From: Paenibacillus tyrphae | GTDB taxonomy: Bacteria > Bacillota > Bacilli > Paenibacillales > NBRC-103111 | NCBI RefSeq assembly: GCF_024158745.1 | Contig: NZ_JAMZAW010000004.1 | Span: 1-64,000 of the forward strand | Reading direction: 5' to 3' | Length of the DNA: 64,000 nt | Shown: piece after piece, positions 51,346 to 60,337 of the stretch | How the letters are laid out: each line of letters starts with the position of its first letter | Position numbering within the stretch: position 1 is the stretch's first letter | The notes under the pieces: generated by a model | What the model was told of the DNA's origin: nothing | The model's database searches: none | What the model saw: the letters and a program-made list of their open reading frames with translations, nothing else | Position numbers and translations under genes: made by a program

Positions 51346-52030
51346 AATCATGATCGTAGACGACGAACCGAAAATTTTACGGTTTATCGCCGCCAATTTG
51401 AAATCGGCCGGTTATGAAACCGCCACGTGCGCAAGCGGCGCGGAAGCGCTGGAGGCGGTTGATCTGTTCGATCCCGATCTTATTCTGCTCGACGTCATGA
51501 TGCCGGGAATGGACGGCTTCGAGGTATTGACCCGGCTCCGGACCTATACGGACGTGGCGGTCATCATCCTGACGGCACGGAGCAACTCCAGCGACAAGGT
51601 GCAGGGACTGAATCTGGGGGCCGACGATTATTTGACCAAGCCGTTCTCGCTGGATGAGCTGTTCGCCCGCGTCAGCGCCGTGCTGCGGCGCTTTGATCGC
51701 GGCAGCGGACAAATGACCGCCGCCAAGGAGCTGCGCCTCGGCCCCATCGTCGTCAATCTGGCCCAGCGCCGGGTGTGGCACGGCGACAGCGAAATCAAAT
51801 TTACGGACACGGAATACAAGCTGCTTGTCCAATTGCTCCAGCATGAAGGCAAGGTGCTGACCCACGAGCAGCTGCTGACCGAAATTTGGGGCAGCGAATA
51901 CCGCGACGATGTCGAATATTTGCGCGTCACCATCGCACGCATCCGGCAGAAGCTGAAAGCCGTCCTTCCCGAAGGTCAATGGATCGTAACCTACCCCGGC
52001 GTAGGCTATATGATCCAAAACGGCGGTTAA
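51332..52030 (+). CDS. OmpR/PhoB-family response regulator
   Basis: 232 residues. Receiver: VDDEPK acidic pair, LILLDVMMPG phospho-Asp, ILTARS, LTKPFS. Winged helix: FTDTEYKLLVQLLQH and YLRVTIARIRQKLK. The partner of the Cache-PAS kinase encoded immediately upstream; a strong terminator follows. Confidence 0.92.
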   Translation: MKKHKIMIVDDEPKILRFIAANLKSAGYETATCASGAEALEAVDLFDPDLILLDVMMPGMDGFEVLTRLRTYTDVAVIILTARSNSSDKVQGLNLGADDYLTKPFSLDELFARVSAVLRRFDRGSGQMTAAKELRLGPIVVNLAQRRVWHGDSEIKFTDTEYKLLVQLLQHEGKVLTHEQLLTEIWGSEYRDDVEYLRVTIARIRQKLKAVLPEGQWIVTYPGVGYMIQNGG

Positions 52031-52035
52031 ACGTC

Positions 52036-52075
52036 AAAAATCCATCGGCCTTATCCAAGGACCGATGGATTTTTT
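52036..52075. terminator. bidirectional terminator
   Basis: ATCCATCGG-CTT pairs with AAGG-CCGATGGAT, flanked by A5 and T6. It serves both the response regulator gene and the convergent SLH gene. Confidence 0.8.
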
Positions 52076-52112
52076 ATATGGGCTGATTATGTTACTGCGT
52101 CTCCTGCCGCTC

Positions 52113-53600
52113 TTATTTCGCGGTGAGCGTGACGTTCGATGCCGTTGCCCAGTTTCCGACCGGCGCAACCGTATACGTCGTTCCCGGCGTCAGCTTGCCG
52201 CCGTTCTGCAGATCAAACGTCCCGACAGCGCCTTTGCGCGAGGTCAACTTGTAAGTCGCGTTCAGCTTGGTGCCGTCGGCGGCTGTCAGCACGATGCTGC
52301 GGAGAGCGAACAGCTCGTCTTTCGGATCTGCCGACAAGGTCACGTTCAGCGAAGCAGCATCGACTTGTTCAACGGATTGAATTTGAAGCGGCGCGATTTC
52401 TTTCGCCGTAAACGTCGGATTGGCAACGGTCGACCAATCGGAAGTGACTGTATACTTAACGCCCGGCTTCAGCGTCTGACCTTCCGGCAGGCGGAATTTC
52501 GGAGCTTGGCGCCCGTCCGTTGCTTGCGTGAACGGCACGTACGAAGCGACAATCGGCTCTCCGTTTTCCGGCGTGATCGTGACCTGCTTGCCTCTCATGG
52601 ACGAAATCAACTGATACGTTTTGCCGTTGTACATGTTGTTATCGTCCAGAACAAACTCAAGACCGCCGCGCTTTCCTTGGTACGCTACGACCACGTTGCC
52701 GTAGTCGGTAACGCCGTCTTCCAGCTTCGATTCGATTTCGAACGTATCGGAAGCCACTTGCTGCACGGAGTTCATCGAAATTTTGTTCGTCATCGCTTCG
52801 AAAGTGCCAATTTTTTTGCCTTTGTAGGAGAACGTGTAGGTTGTGCCCGCTTTTTGCGGAGAAACCGGCAAAATGTAGGTCGATTTCGAACCCGATTTCA
52901 GCTGCGGAATGTTAAGCGGCGTCAAGCCGTTGTCGAACGTGAAGTTCGCTTTGGCCTTCTCCACGTCGATTTCTTCCTTCGGCAGCGGCGCGGAGAACGT
53001 AATTTGAAGCGTGATCGGGTTCACGGCCTTCCACTCCGTCACTTGAATGGAAGCGACCTGCAGCGCGGCATGGACTACGATAGCGGCTTCGGCGCGGTTA
53101 ATGGGGCTGCTTCCCGAGTAAGCCGTACCCAGCGCATTTTTCAGCGTGGCCGCATCGGCTTTGGATGCCTTGGCAACAATCGCGATCAATTGATCCTGCG
53201 ACAGCGAATCGTTCGGCTTAAAGCCGCCGTTCTCCCCGGTCATGGCGCCTTGGCCGACGACCGCGTTCACGTATTCGTGGAACCAGTCGGATTTCTTAAC
53301 ATCGCTCCATGCGGCCGCCTGGCCTGCAGCTTGAAGCTTGAACGCTTTGACTGCCATTGTCGCAAGCTCGGCTCTGGTGATCGTTTGGTTCGGACGGAAG
53401 TCATGCTGGCCGTAGCCTTGAACGACCTGGCTTTTTTCGAGCGCTTCAAGCGCCGTCTGGTAAGGCGCCGATACGCTGACATCGGTGAACGAGGCCGCTG
53501 CCTGTACATTCAATACATGAATCGGAGCAAGCGAACCGAGCGTGACAGCAGTCGTCAGCGCGACAGTCGTGATCATCTTTTTCGTTTTCATCAAAGTCAT
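52113..53600 (-). CDS. S-layer homology (SLH) domain protein
   Basis: 495 residues. A signal peptide (KKMITTVALTTAVTLGSLAP...VQA) precedes two or three SLH modules (SFTDVSVSAPYQTALEALEK, QGYGQHDFRPNQTITRAELATMAVKAF, KPNDSLSQDQLIAIVAKA, then INRAEAAIVVHAAL). About 300 residues of beta-rich Ig-like repeats follow with no catalytic motif. SLH domains bind pyruvylated wall polymers, so this is a surface-anchored protein. The start may be the ATG at 53600 or the one at 53591; neither ribosome site is strong. Confidence 0.85.
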   Translation of the reverse strand: MTLMKTKKMITTVALTTAVTLGSLAPIHVLNVQAAASFTDVSVSAPYQTALEALEKSQVVQGYGQHDFRPNQTITRAELATMAVKAFKLQAAGQAAAWSDVKKSDWFHEYVNAVVGQGAMTGENGGFKPNDSLSQDQLIAIVAKASKADAATLKNALGTAYSGSSPINRAEAAIVVHAALQVASIQVTEWKAVNPITLQITFSAPLPKEEIDVEKAKANFTFDNGLTPLNIPQLKSGSKSTYILPVSPQKAGTTYTFSYKGKKIGTFEAMTNKISMNSVQQVASDTFEIESKLEDGVTDYGNVVVAYQGKRGGLEFVLDDNNMYNGKTYQLISSMRGKQVTITPENGEPIVASYVPFTQATDGRQAPKFRLPEGQTLKPGVKYTVTSDWSTVANPTFTAKEIAPLQIQSVEQVDAASLNVTLSADPKDELFALRSIVLTAADGTKLNATYKLTSRKGAVGTFDLQNGGKLTPGTTYTVAPVGNWATASNVTLTAK

Positions 53601-53727
53601 CTCGCTTTCAGGAACGTATTTTCAAGCAGGGGTTTATGAAGTTATTTCGTACATGACCTATCTTACCGCCCGAACCGTTACAATCGAATAAAAATAACGG
53701 CGGCCGCATTACAAAAACGTAAAAAAG

Positions 53728-53751
53728 CCTGAGCTTTCATTCTCGCTCAGG
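53728..53751 (-). terminator. intrinsic terminator-like hairpin
   Basis: CCTGAGC pairs with GCTCAGG and a T6 run follows on the minus strand. It may be the terminator of the minus-strand GNAT unit that ends at 54200. Confidence 0.55.
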
Positions 53752-53809
53752 TCCCTATCCTTAAAGTTTATCAAATGCGCGCCACCGCAAATTAGTATCC
53801 GTCACCGGG

Positions 53810-54187
53810 ATGTCCACCGCTGGCGAAGTACTCATCGTGGATGTGCTTAGCTTCTCTTCCACCGTCGTGACAGCTGTTGAGCACGGAGCGGAAATTTATC
53901 CGTATCCCCCACCCATCAATGAAAAAGCTAAAGCTTATGCGGATGAGTTAAATGCACAGCTCGTACGGGGAAGAGCGGAAGCGGAAAAATGGGGCGGCCA
54001 CTCGTTGTCGCCTTCGTCCTTTACTTCCGCCGAATTGATCGGGGATTCTTCGAGTGGACGCGAGCTTCGGGAGCGGGGCTATGTACAAGATGTGACCCAT
54101 TGCTCCCTGGTGGACATCTTCAAAGCTGTTCTTCCGCTTTACAAAGACGGGTTTATAAAAGCTAACGAGCTATCGAAATTTCACTGA
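53810..54187 (+). pseudogene. 2-phosphosulfolactate phosphatase (ComB)-like gene with a large internal deletion
   Basis: 125 residues against about 230-240 for the family. The N-terminal part (EVLIVDVLSFSSTVVTAVEHGAEIYPY, then NAQLVRGRAEAEKWGGHSLSPSSF) matches ComB-like proteins. It then jumps to their C-terminal part (GRELRERGYVQDVTHCSLVD...AVLPLYKDGF). About 100 middle residues are absent with the frame kept, and the family N-terminus is also short. ComB removes phosphate from phosphosulfolactate; this version is probably inactive. No convincing ribosome site precedes the ATG. Confidence 0.65.
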
Positions 54188-54199
54188 CACGGCATGAGG

Positions 54200-54919
54200 T
54201 CAAGCGATGGTGAAATTGACTCCATAGAAGGACAAGCCCGTTTTTCTTGCCACATTCTGAGACGATAAATTATCGCACAAAGTGCTGTATAACGGGATGC
54301 ACTCCATGTTCCGCACCACCATCGCCCATCCAGCAACTACGGAAGCGGCATATCCCCTCCCGCGAAACCCGTCCAAAGTCTCAAGTCCTGCTTCGTGCGC
54401 CCGGGATGTGATGCGGACGCTGCGGCAGATCGAGACGGCCCTGGCATCGCGTACGAGTGCTATGCAGGGCTGGGCATAGTCGATTTCCGAGATCAGCCAT
54501 TCGAAGCCGCCGCGCAATAATTCGGTCATATTTTCACGAGTGACACTGACTACTTCCATTGTCGGCACGGTGGTGTCAGGAATAAGATAGCAAGGTCCCA
54601 TCGTGAAGCGTTCGCTTTGAAGGAGGTTCATATAAGCCTCGAAATGCTTCGGATTCGTTTGAAAATCTCTTACGATCGGTTCGTCAGCACACAACGCCTC
54701 CAATTGCCGGGCAAGCGTATCCGGGACATCATACCGAAACCGACAAAGAGCCGAACCCTCTATCGTTCGCCCTAAGAAAAACCGAGGGGCGGAAGGCTCT
54801 CCGGGCCATGGCTCGTTTATTGTGCGAAGCCTCATGTTCCGATCATGTGTAAACATGGCCTCAACATGCATTTCCATCAATTCATGGGCGGTTGGTTTGA
54901 TTTTTTCCCTATCGATCAT
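54200..54919 (-). CDS. GNAT-family N-acetyltransferase
   Basis: 239 residues from the ATG at 54919 (GGAGAGTGG upstream). The C-terminal half has the GNAT core (CIALVRDARAVSICRSVRI, LETLDGFRGRGYAASVVAGWAMVVRNM with the R-x2-G-x-A loop, then PLYSTLCDNLSSQNVARKTGL). The N-terminal 110 residues are unassigned. Substrate unknown. Confidence 0.8.
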   Translation of the reverse strand: MIDREKIKPTAHELMEMHVEAMFTHDRNMRLRTINEPWPGEPSAPRFFLGRTIEGSALCRFRYDVPDTLARQLEALCADEPIVRDFQTNPKHFEAYMNLLQSERFTMGPCYLIPDTTVPTMEVVSVTRENMTELLRGGFEWLISEIDYAQPCIALVRDARAVSICRSVRITSRAHEAGLETLDGFRGRGYAASVVAGWAMVVRNMECIPLYSTLCDNLSSQNVARKTGLSFYGVNFTIA

Positions 54920-55106
54920 GCTTCCACTCTCCAATCCGTTACTACGACTAGGTACCTCTTTTATAAGAGTATCAGAAATGATCCGAAATAACCTGGGAAA
55001 ACATAATGATAATCGAATTATCCTGTCATTCGAACCCCGCTCCACCCCATTGCCCCGAAAAATTGGAACCCTTACCCCAAGACAGCTGCACCCTATGAGC
55101 TAACTA

Positions 55107-55290
55107 TAGAGGAACCACGATGCGCTATCCTGCCTCCCACCGGCCGATTTGACAGCTTAGAGGAACTCAGATGCGCTATTATGCTGCACAGATAGCTTTT
55201 TACTATTTTTCGACACGGATAGCGAATCTCAATTCCCCTAGTTCAGGCGGCGGTCACCGCAAAATCATTTAGCACATCCCCGTTCCTCTA
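55107..55290. repeat. cluster of four ~22-bp repeat units, two direct then two inverted
   Basis: Units TAGAGGAAC...GATGCGCTAT at 55107-55128 and 55158-55179. Inverted counterparts are at 55219-55240 (ATAGCGAATCTCAATTCCCCTA) and 55269-55290 (weaker). The arrangement can fold into nested hairpins. It occupies the 500-bp space between the GNAT and peptidase regions where no gene is evident. Small palindromic repeats of this kind occur in Paenibacillus genomes, from memory. Confidence 0.6.
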
Positions 55291-55342
55291 TAATAGATGC
55301 GGCCGTTTGCCACATTACGAGAATTAATAATTCTCAACAAAT

Positions 55343-55370
55343 AAAAAAAGCAGAGGCGTAACCCCCTGCT
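55343..55370 (-). terminator. intrinsic terminator downstream of the peptidase region
   Basis: AGCAG-GG pairs with CC-CTGCT; a T7 run follows on the minus strand. It lies 240 bp beyond the peptidase stop, so the mRNA seems to include the remnant at 55419-55616. Confidence 0.6.
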
Positions 55371-55418
55371 CTTTCCTTCCTGCTTATTGAAGCACCCGAT
55401 TCAAAAATTTATCTTGCT

Positions 55419-55616
55419 TCATAATAATAGCGGCGGACCGTAGAAAATGATCTTCCAGAATGCAGCCGGGATTGGAATACCGCACCCTGATGGGCGGTGA
55501 TTGCCGCAATACTCCCGATCGCTATCGGGATTGATGGGCCTTGTAAAAACACACGTCACGTCTTCGAACGAGATGTCCCCGGTCCCATGGATGATCCCGC
55601 TAACCCGCTCATACCA
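55419..55616 (-). pseudogene. possible nuclease-like remnant downstream of the peptidase
   Basis: A 64-codon frame without a start, overlapping the peptidase stop in another frame. Its end, CGIPIPAAFWKIIFYGP, recalls the conserved VPxAFWKVV segment near the C-terminus of DNA/RNA non-specific endonucleases. The H-N-H-like core would be missing. Weak call. Confidence 0.25.
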
Positions 55617-56862
55617 TTACAAGTTCGTCCACAAGATGGGTTTCAAGCCGCGGGGCCTCAATTGCTGTATTCGTCGTAATTTCGCGCCAATCGAAGCAAC
55701 TGCGAATTGTCCGTTCGTATTTTCCATTGTATAACTGCCGGTCGGCGTTCAAGATATCCTGCAGCACCTTCCCATAATGCAGATCTTCTTTGGACGTATT
55801 GCTCCAAGCGGTTGCCATTAACTTACCGAAACGATCCCTTGCATCTAACAGCGCATCTTTGAATTCCTTCTCCTTGCCTTGATACAGCGCTGTGAATTGC
55901 TGCTGAACCTCCGGAACCTGTTCAAAATGAGCCGAATAAGCACGATCCCCCAGCTGCTGCGAGATGAGTCCACGCTCGATCAAATTGATTTGGAACATTT
56001 CCACCAAAATATCGAACGCCCCGCCTGTAAACGGTTCAGACAAATCGTGCGCCTCCCGGCCCACCGTTGACATTTTCTTATTGTTGAATGCTATCCGGAT
56101 AGACCGTCCATTTCGCAATTCGCCCATCCGAGACAATTCGTTTACCGAAAACAAGTTCCCCTTGGTGCTATGCAGTAGAATGTCGAGGACCGAATCAAAA
56201 TGTAACGTGGATACAATAGCCACAAGATCGCCAAAAGCTTCGTGATGTCCTCCGTATTCATCCGTGATTTGAATTTGCGGGACACCGATGACGGAGTATT
56301 TGATCGTATGTCCCATCTCGTGCGCCAGAACGTCAAAATTTTCGCAGTAGGGATTATCGTAATCCAAACCATGTCTGTCTGGCCTAGCGGGAAAACCAAA
56401 CTCGAGAAAACCTTCCAATCCGGAATGGGCATTCCCCCATTCCACCCGAGGAATTAACAGGAGCTTGGGTGGATTAAACGGCCAAGGAATCGTCCTCCCG
56501 AAATAATCTTCCCAAATATCCATCACCCTCCGAACCGTCGCGTACATCGTGGCTGCCGAAAATGCGCGATCTCCAGGACGGAGATGATCGAAATGACCTT
56601 CAGCATTGGGTTGAACCGGAGGGGCATGAGGACCTTGATATCGGTACGCAAAATCAGGTGAACCGTTGAACCCGAACGGGATCTTATCCAAAGCATCGAC
56701 GACGTACATTCTTTCATCTTCGGGTCCGGCTTGAACGGATCCGGGCGGAACATTGATGTATACCACTTCGGGCTGTTCGAATCCTGGCACCGTTTTATTT
56801 TGCGGATAAATGAGAAATCTGGTCCCTTGCTCTCGCGCGCGGGCATCCAATAACTGTGACAT
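55609..56862 (-). CDS. HExxH zinc metallopeptidase, thermolysin-like layout, no signal peptide
   Basis: 417 residues from the ATG at 56862 (AAGGAGGATC upstream). Zinc ligands are His181 and His185 in HEMGH, and probably Glu208 in HHEAFGD, the 20-odd residue spacing of gluzincins such as M4. The family's C-terminal catalytic His region is not obvious. No signal peptide or propeptide is visible, unusual for M4 enzymes, so it may be cytoplasmic or exported another way. There is a helical C-terminal region with a Trp-rich patch. It stands alone, with a terminator 240 bp downstream. Confidence 0.7.
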   Translation of the reverse strand: MSQLLDARAREQGTRFLIYPQNKTVPGFEQPEVVYINVPPGSVQAGPEDERMYVVDALDKIPFGFNGSPDFAYRYQGPHAPPVQPNAEGHFDHLRPGDRAFSAATMYATVRRVMDIWEDYFGRTIPWPFNPPKLLLIPRVEWGNAHSGLEGFLEFGFPARPDRHGLDYDNPYCENFDVLAHEMGHTIKYSVIGVPQIQITDEYGGHHEAFGDLVAIVSTLHFDSVLDILLHSTKGNLFSVNELSRMGELRNGRSIRIAFNNKKMSTVGREAHDLSEPFTGGAFDILVEMFQINLIERGLISQQLGDRAYSAHFEQVPEVQQQFTALYQGKEKEFKDALLDARDRFGKLMATAWSNTSKEDLHYGKVLQDILNADRQLYNGKYERTIRSCFDWREITTNTAIEAPRLETHLVDELVMV

Positions 56863-57081
56863 GCAGATCCTCCTTGGTTTGTATGATATAGTTCTGTAAT
56901 ATAATGTTTTTTTATCGAATCCTTTATACGTTAGATTGGAAAGGCAAAAAAGCCCTTGCATGTAACAAGGACTTTGCGATCAGATTAGGCTGTCATCGTC
57001 TACCCCCTGTACTCGAAGGAGCATCGAATTTACAGCCCTAGTATAGTCAAAAGCGTTCTCCACAACAACCTGCCGACAGGA

Positions 57082-57447
57082 TTACAACAATCCGAGCGCT
57101 TTCCGCTCCTCGTCGGTAAACACGCGCGACCGGGTCAAAAACCGGACGCCCTCCGGGCCTTCAAGTGAAAACATGCCGCCTCTCCCGGACACCACGTCAA
57201 TGATTAGCTGTGTATACTTCCAATAGTCATATTGAGCTTGACTCATATAGAACGAAGCGCCGCCGATCTCGCCGAGCCGGACGTCCTGTTCCCCGATCAA
57301 GAATTCCCCCTCCGGATAGCACATGGGAGAGCTGCCGTCGCAGCAGCCTCCCGATTGATGGAACATGACGGGGCCGTGTTTGTCCTGGAGCAGCCGGATT
57401 AAGGCCAACGCTTCGTCCGTTGCGAACACCTTCGGGACGGTATCCAT
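57082..57447 (-). CDS. DUF779-family protein
   Basis: 121 residues. Conserved HQSGGCCDGSSPMCYPEGEF with a Cys pair, and SFYMSQAQYDYWKYTQLIIDVV. The family is nearly always beside aldehyde dehydrogenase genes; here it is 12 nt downstream of one. It may help mature or regulate the enzyme, but its biochemical role is not established. Confidence 0.9.
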   Translation of the reverse strand: MDTVPKVFATDEALALIRLLQDKHGPVMFHQSGGCCDGSSPMCYPEGEFLIGEQDVRLGEIGGASFYMSQAQYDYWKYTQLIIDVVSGRGGMFSLEGPEGVRFLTRSRVFTDEERKALGLL

Positions 57448-57459
57448 CGCGCCTCCGGA

Positions 57460-58980
57460 TCAGAAGAAGCCCAAGGCGTCCGTGCTGTAGCTGACCAGCA
57501 GGTTTTTCGTTTGCTGGTAATGCGACAGCATCATCTTATGCGTCTCGCGGCCAATCCCGGAGCCCTTGTACCCGCCGAACGCCGCATGCGCCGGATAGGC
57601 ATGATAGCAGTTTGTCCAGACTCGGCCAGCCTGAATGTTTCTTCCGAACCGGTAAGCCGTGTTGATATCCCGAGTCCACAGTCCGGCACCCAGTCCGTAC
57701 AGCGTATCGTTGGCGATGGCCAACGCTTCCTCCTGATCCTTGAAGGTCGTAACGGAAACGACCGGCCCGAAAATTTCCTCTTGGAAAATACGCATTTTGT
57801 TGTGGCCTTTGAATACCGTCGGCTGAACGTAATAACCGCCGCTCAGGTCTCCTTCGAGCGCCGCCCGGTCTCCGCCGATCAGACATTCGGCTCCTTCCTG
57901 CTTCCCGATGCTCAGGTAAGACATGATTTTCTCGACCTGCTCGGAGGACGCCTGCGCGCCGATCATCGTTTCCGTATCGAGCGGGTTGCCCTGCTTGATC
58001 GCCGCTACCCGCTGCAAGGCCCGCTCCATGAACTGGTCGTAGATCGACTCCTGAATGAGTGCGCGGGATGGGCAGGTGCACACTTCGCCTTGATTCAGCG
58101 CGAACAGCACGAAGCCTTCAATCGCTTTGTTCAGGAAAGCGTCATCCTTGGCGTACACATCCTCGAAGAACAGATTGGGCGACTTCCCGCCGAGCTCCAA
58201 TGTGACTGGGATGATGTTCTGCGAAGCATATTGCATGATCAAGCGTCCCGTCGTCGTTTCGCCGGTGAATGCGATCTTGGCGATGCGGCTGCTCGAAGCG
58301 AGCGGCTTGCCGGCTTCGAGGCCGAAGCCGTTCACGATGTTCAGCACGCCGGCCGGCAGCAGGTCGGCAATCAGCTCCGCGAGCACGAGAATCGACGCCG
58401 GCGTCTGCTCCGCAGGCTTGAGCACGACGCAGTTGCCGGCCGCCAGCGCAGGTGCGATTTTCCACGTTGCCATCAGCAGCGGGAAGTTCCACGGAATGAT
58501 CTGCCCGACGACGCCTAGCGGCTCATGGAAATGATAGGCGACCGTATCGCTGTCCACTTCCCCTAGCGTGCCCTCCTCTGTACGGATGCAACCGGCGAAA
58601 TAACGGAAATGATCGATGGCCAGCGGCAGGTCGGCGGCAAGCGTCTCCCGGATCGGCTTGCCGTTGTCCCACGTCTCCGCGACGGCGAGCAGCTCCAAAT
58701 TCGCTTCCATACGGTCCGCGATTTTGTTCAAAATTTGCGCGCGTGCAGCTGCCGACGTGCGGCCCCAAGCGTCTTTGGCGGCATGGGCTGCGTCCAGGGC
58801 CAGCTCGATATCTTCCGCCGTAGAGCGGGGAACCTCGCAAAAGGCTTGACCCGTCACAGGCGTAATATTGTCAAAATACTGCCCTTTCACCGGCGCGACC
58901 CATTGACCGCCGATAAAGTTTTCGTAGCGCTTCTTGAACGTCACCTTGGCTCCGGTTTGTCCTGGTTGTGCATAGATCAT
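57460..58980 (-). CDS. NAD-dependent aldehyde dehydrogenase
   Basis: 506 residues. The NAD-loop is [11 protein letters not shown], the base is in [11 protein letters not shown], the nucleophile Cys in [11 protein letters not shown], and [10 protein letters not shown] closes the fold. The short catalytic segment with two Cys is typical of ExaC/AldB-type acetaldehyde dehydrogenases linked to DUF779. It oxidises the aldehyde made by the upstream alcohol dehydrogenase to the acid. It lies 96 nt downstream of the adh gene. Confidence 0.92.
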   Translation of the reverse strand: MIYAQPGQTGAKVTFKKRYENFIGGQWVAPVKGQYFDNITPVTGQAFCEVPRSTAEDIELALDAAHAAKDAWGRTSAAARAQILNKIADRMEANLELLAVAETWDNGKPIRETLAADLPLAIDHFRYFAGCIRTEEGTLGEVDSDTVAYHFHEPLGVVGQIIPWNFPLLMATWKIAPALAAGNCVVLKPAEQTPASILVLAELIADLLPAGVLNIVNGFGLEAGKPLASSSRIAKIAFTGETTTGRLIMQYASQNIIPVTLELGGKSPNLFFEDVYAKDDAFLNKAIEGFVLFALNQGEVCTCPSRALIQESIYDQFMERALQRVAAIKQGNPLDTETMIGAQASSEQVEKIMSYLSIGKQEGAECLIGGDRAALEGDLSGGYYVQPTVFKGHNKMRIFQEEIFGPVVSVTTFKDQEEALAIANDTLYGLGAGLWTRDINTAYRFGRNIQAGRVWTNCYHAYPAHAAFGGYKGSGIGRETHKMMLSHYQQTKNLLVSYSTDALGFF

Positions 58981-59076
58981 CGTTTCGTCCTCCCACGGTT
59001 GGATTGGATAGATTATGAATAGGTATATGTGTTGATACAGATGTATGCGGCGGATTCGAATGTATGCCTTGTACCG

Positions 59077-60090
59077 TTAATCGAGCGTCAGAACGACACG
59101 TCCGTTGACCTGACCTTTTTGCAGCCGGTCGAACACTTCATTGATCCGGTCCAGCGACTGCGTTTCGATATTCGTCTTCACCTTGCCCCGCGCCGCAAAA
59201 TCCAACGCTTCCTGCAAATCTTTCCGCGAGCCGACAATCGAGCCCTTGACCGTTACGCCGTTCAACACGGTGTCGAAAATCGGGATCGGCAAATCCGCAT
59301 TCGGCAGTCCGACGACGACCAGCGTGCCGCCACGGCGAACCGAACGGTAAGCCTGCTCGAACGCTTTCGGTGTCACGGCGACGCTGATTGCGGCATGCGC
59401 TCCTCCGATTTCCCGCTCTATCGCTTCGGTAGGGTCTTCCTTCTGCCCGTTGACGGTCAAGTCGGCTCCCAAAGCCATGGCAAGCTCCAGCTTATCATCA
59501 TGAATATCGACGGCGACGACATGGTAACCCATCGCTTTGGCATACTGGAGCGCAACATGGCCGAGTCCGCCGATGCCGTAAATGGCAACCCACTCGCCGG
59601 GCTTCGCCCCCGTCACCTTGAGCGCCTTATACGTCGTCACGCCTGCGCAGAAGATCGGAGCCGCATCCACGTAGCTTAAGCTATCCGGAATTTTCGCCAC
59701 ATAAGCGGCCGGCGCTTTGCAGTACTCGGCATACCCGCCGTCCACCGAATAGCCTGCGTTGAGCTGGTTTTTGCAGAGCGTCTCCCATCCCGTCAAACAA
59801 TAATCGCATTCGCCGCACGCGGAATAGAGCCAAGGAATCCCGACGCGGTCCCCGACCTTAAGCGAAGTCACGCCTTCGCCCAGCGCCACGATTTCGCCAA
59901 CGCCTTCATGCCCCGGAATAAGCGGCAGCTTCGGTTTGACCGGCCAATCTCCGTGAGCGGCATGCAGATCGGTATGGCAAACCCCGCACGCTTTAATCTT
60001 GACGAGCACTTCGCCGTGGCCAATCTCCGGCACGGGTACGTCTTTAATCTCCAATTGCTGGTGAAACTCATTCACAACGGCCGCTTTCAT
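59077..60090 (-). CDS. zinc-dependent alcohol dehydrogenase (AdhP/AdhT type)
   Basis: 337 residues from the ATG at 60090; longer frames lack a ribosome site. The catalytic zinc site is [15 protein letters not shown] and GHEGVGEIV, the structural zinc site [15 protein letters not shown], and the NAD fold [17 protein letters not shown]. This MDR enzyme interconverts primary alcohols and aldehydes with NAD. It is first in a sigma-54-controlled operon, so activity should follow the divergent activator. Confidence 0.93.
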   Translation of the reverse strand: MKAAVVNEFHQQLEIKDVPVPEIGHGEVLVKIKACGVCHTDLHAAHGDWPVKPKLPLIPGHEGVGEIVALGEGVTSLKVGDRVGIPWLYSACGECDYCLTGWETLCKNQLNAGYSVDGGYAEYCKAPAAYVAKIPDSLSYVDAAPIFCAGVTTYKALKVTGAKPGEWVAIYGIGGLGHVALQYAKAMGYHVVAVDIHDDKLELAMALGADLTVNGQKEDPTEAIEREIGGAHAAISVAVTPKAFEQAYRSVRRGGTLVVVGLPNADLPIPIFDTVLNGVTVKGSIVGSRKDLQEALDFAARGKVKTNIETQSLDRINEVFDRLQKGQVNGRVVLTLD

Positions 60091-60140
60091 CTTGATGAAT
60101 TCCTCCCCTTGAGATATGTTTTTTGACTTCGCTATAAATA

Positions 60141-60157
60141 AAGCAAAAAGCGTGCCA
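60141..60157 (-). promoter_or_regulatory. sigma-54 promoter of the alcohol/aldehyde dehydrogenase operon
   Basis: On the minus strand TGGCACG-CTTT-TTGCTT is an exact match to TGGCACGNNNNTTGCWT. It is 50 bp before the adh start. Confidence 0.85.
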
Positions 60158-60217
60158 ATACGTGTGAACTGCGTCACATAAGGAAATTTTGAAAGCGTTT
60201 TATTAAAAGTTGTTTCA

Positions 60218-60259
60218 TTCCGGAACACTTCCTCCGTTCTTTCTGGTTCAAAATAGAAC
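60218..60259. promoter_or_regulatory. inverted repeats upstream of the sigma-54 promoter, putative activator sites
   Basis: TTCCGGAA (60218-60225) and GTTC-AAAATA-GAAC (60246-60259) lie 61 to 118 bp from the -24 element. That is a normal distance for enhancer sites of AcoR-type activators. Confidence 0.45.
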
Positions 60260-60337
60260 AATTGCTGTGAACAAATGGTGAACCTTTGCAGGTTGTGATA
60301 TTCTATACCTATATTGATGTTTCCGGAGGTGTCTTTC

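Noticed and set aside
52065-53639. 524-codon plus-strand frame opposite the SLH protein gene
   Set aside because: Arg-rich antisense shadow; SLH motifs, signal peptide and terminator support the minus strand.
55107-55290. CRISPR-like array
   Set aside because: Only four diverged units, irregular spacing and mixed orientation; no cas genes in the window.
57511-58518. 335-codon plus-strand frame in the aldehyde dehydrogenase gene
   Set aside because: Shadow of a gene with clear catalytic motifs on the other strand.
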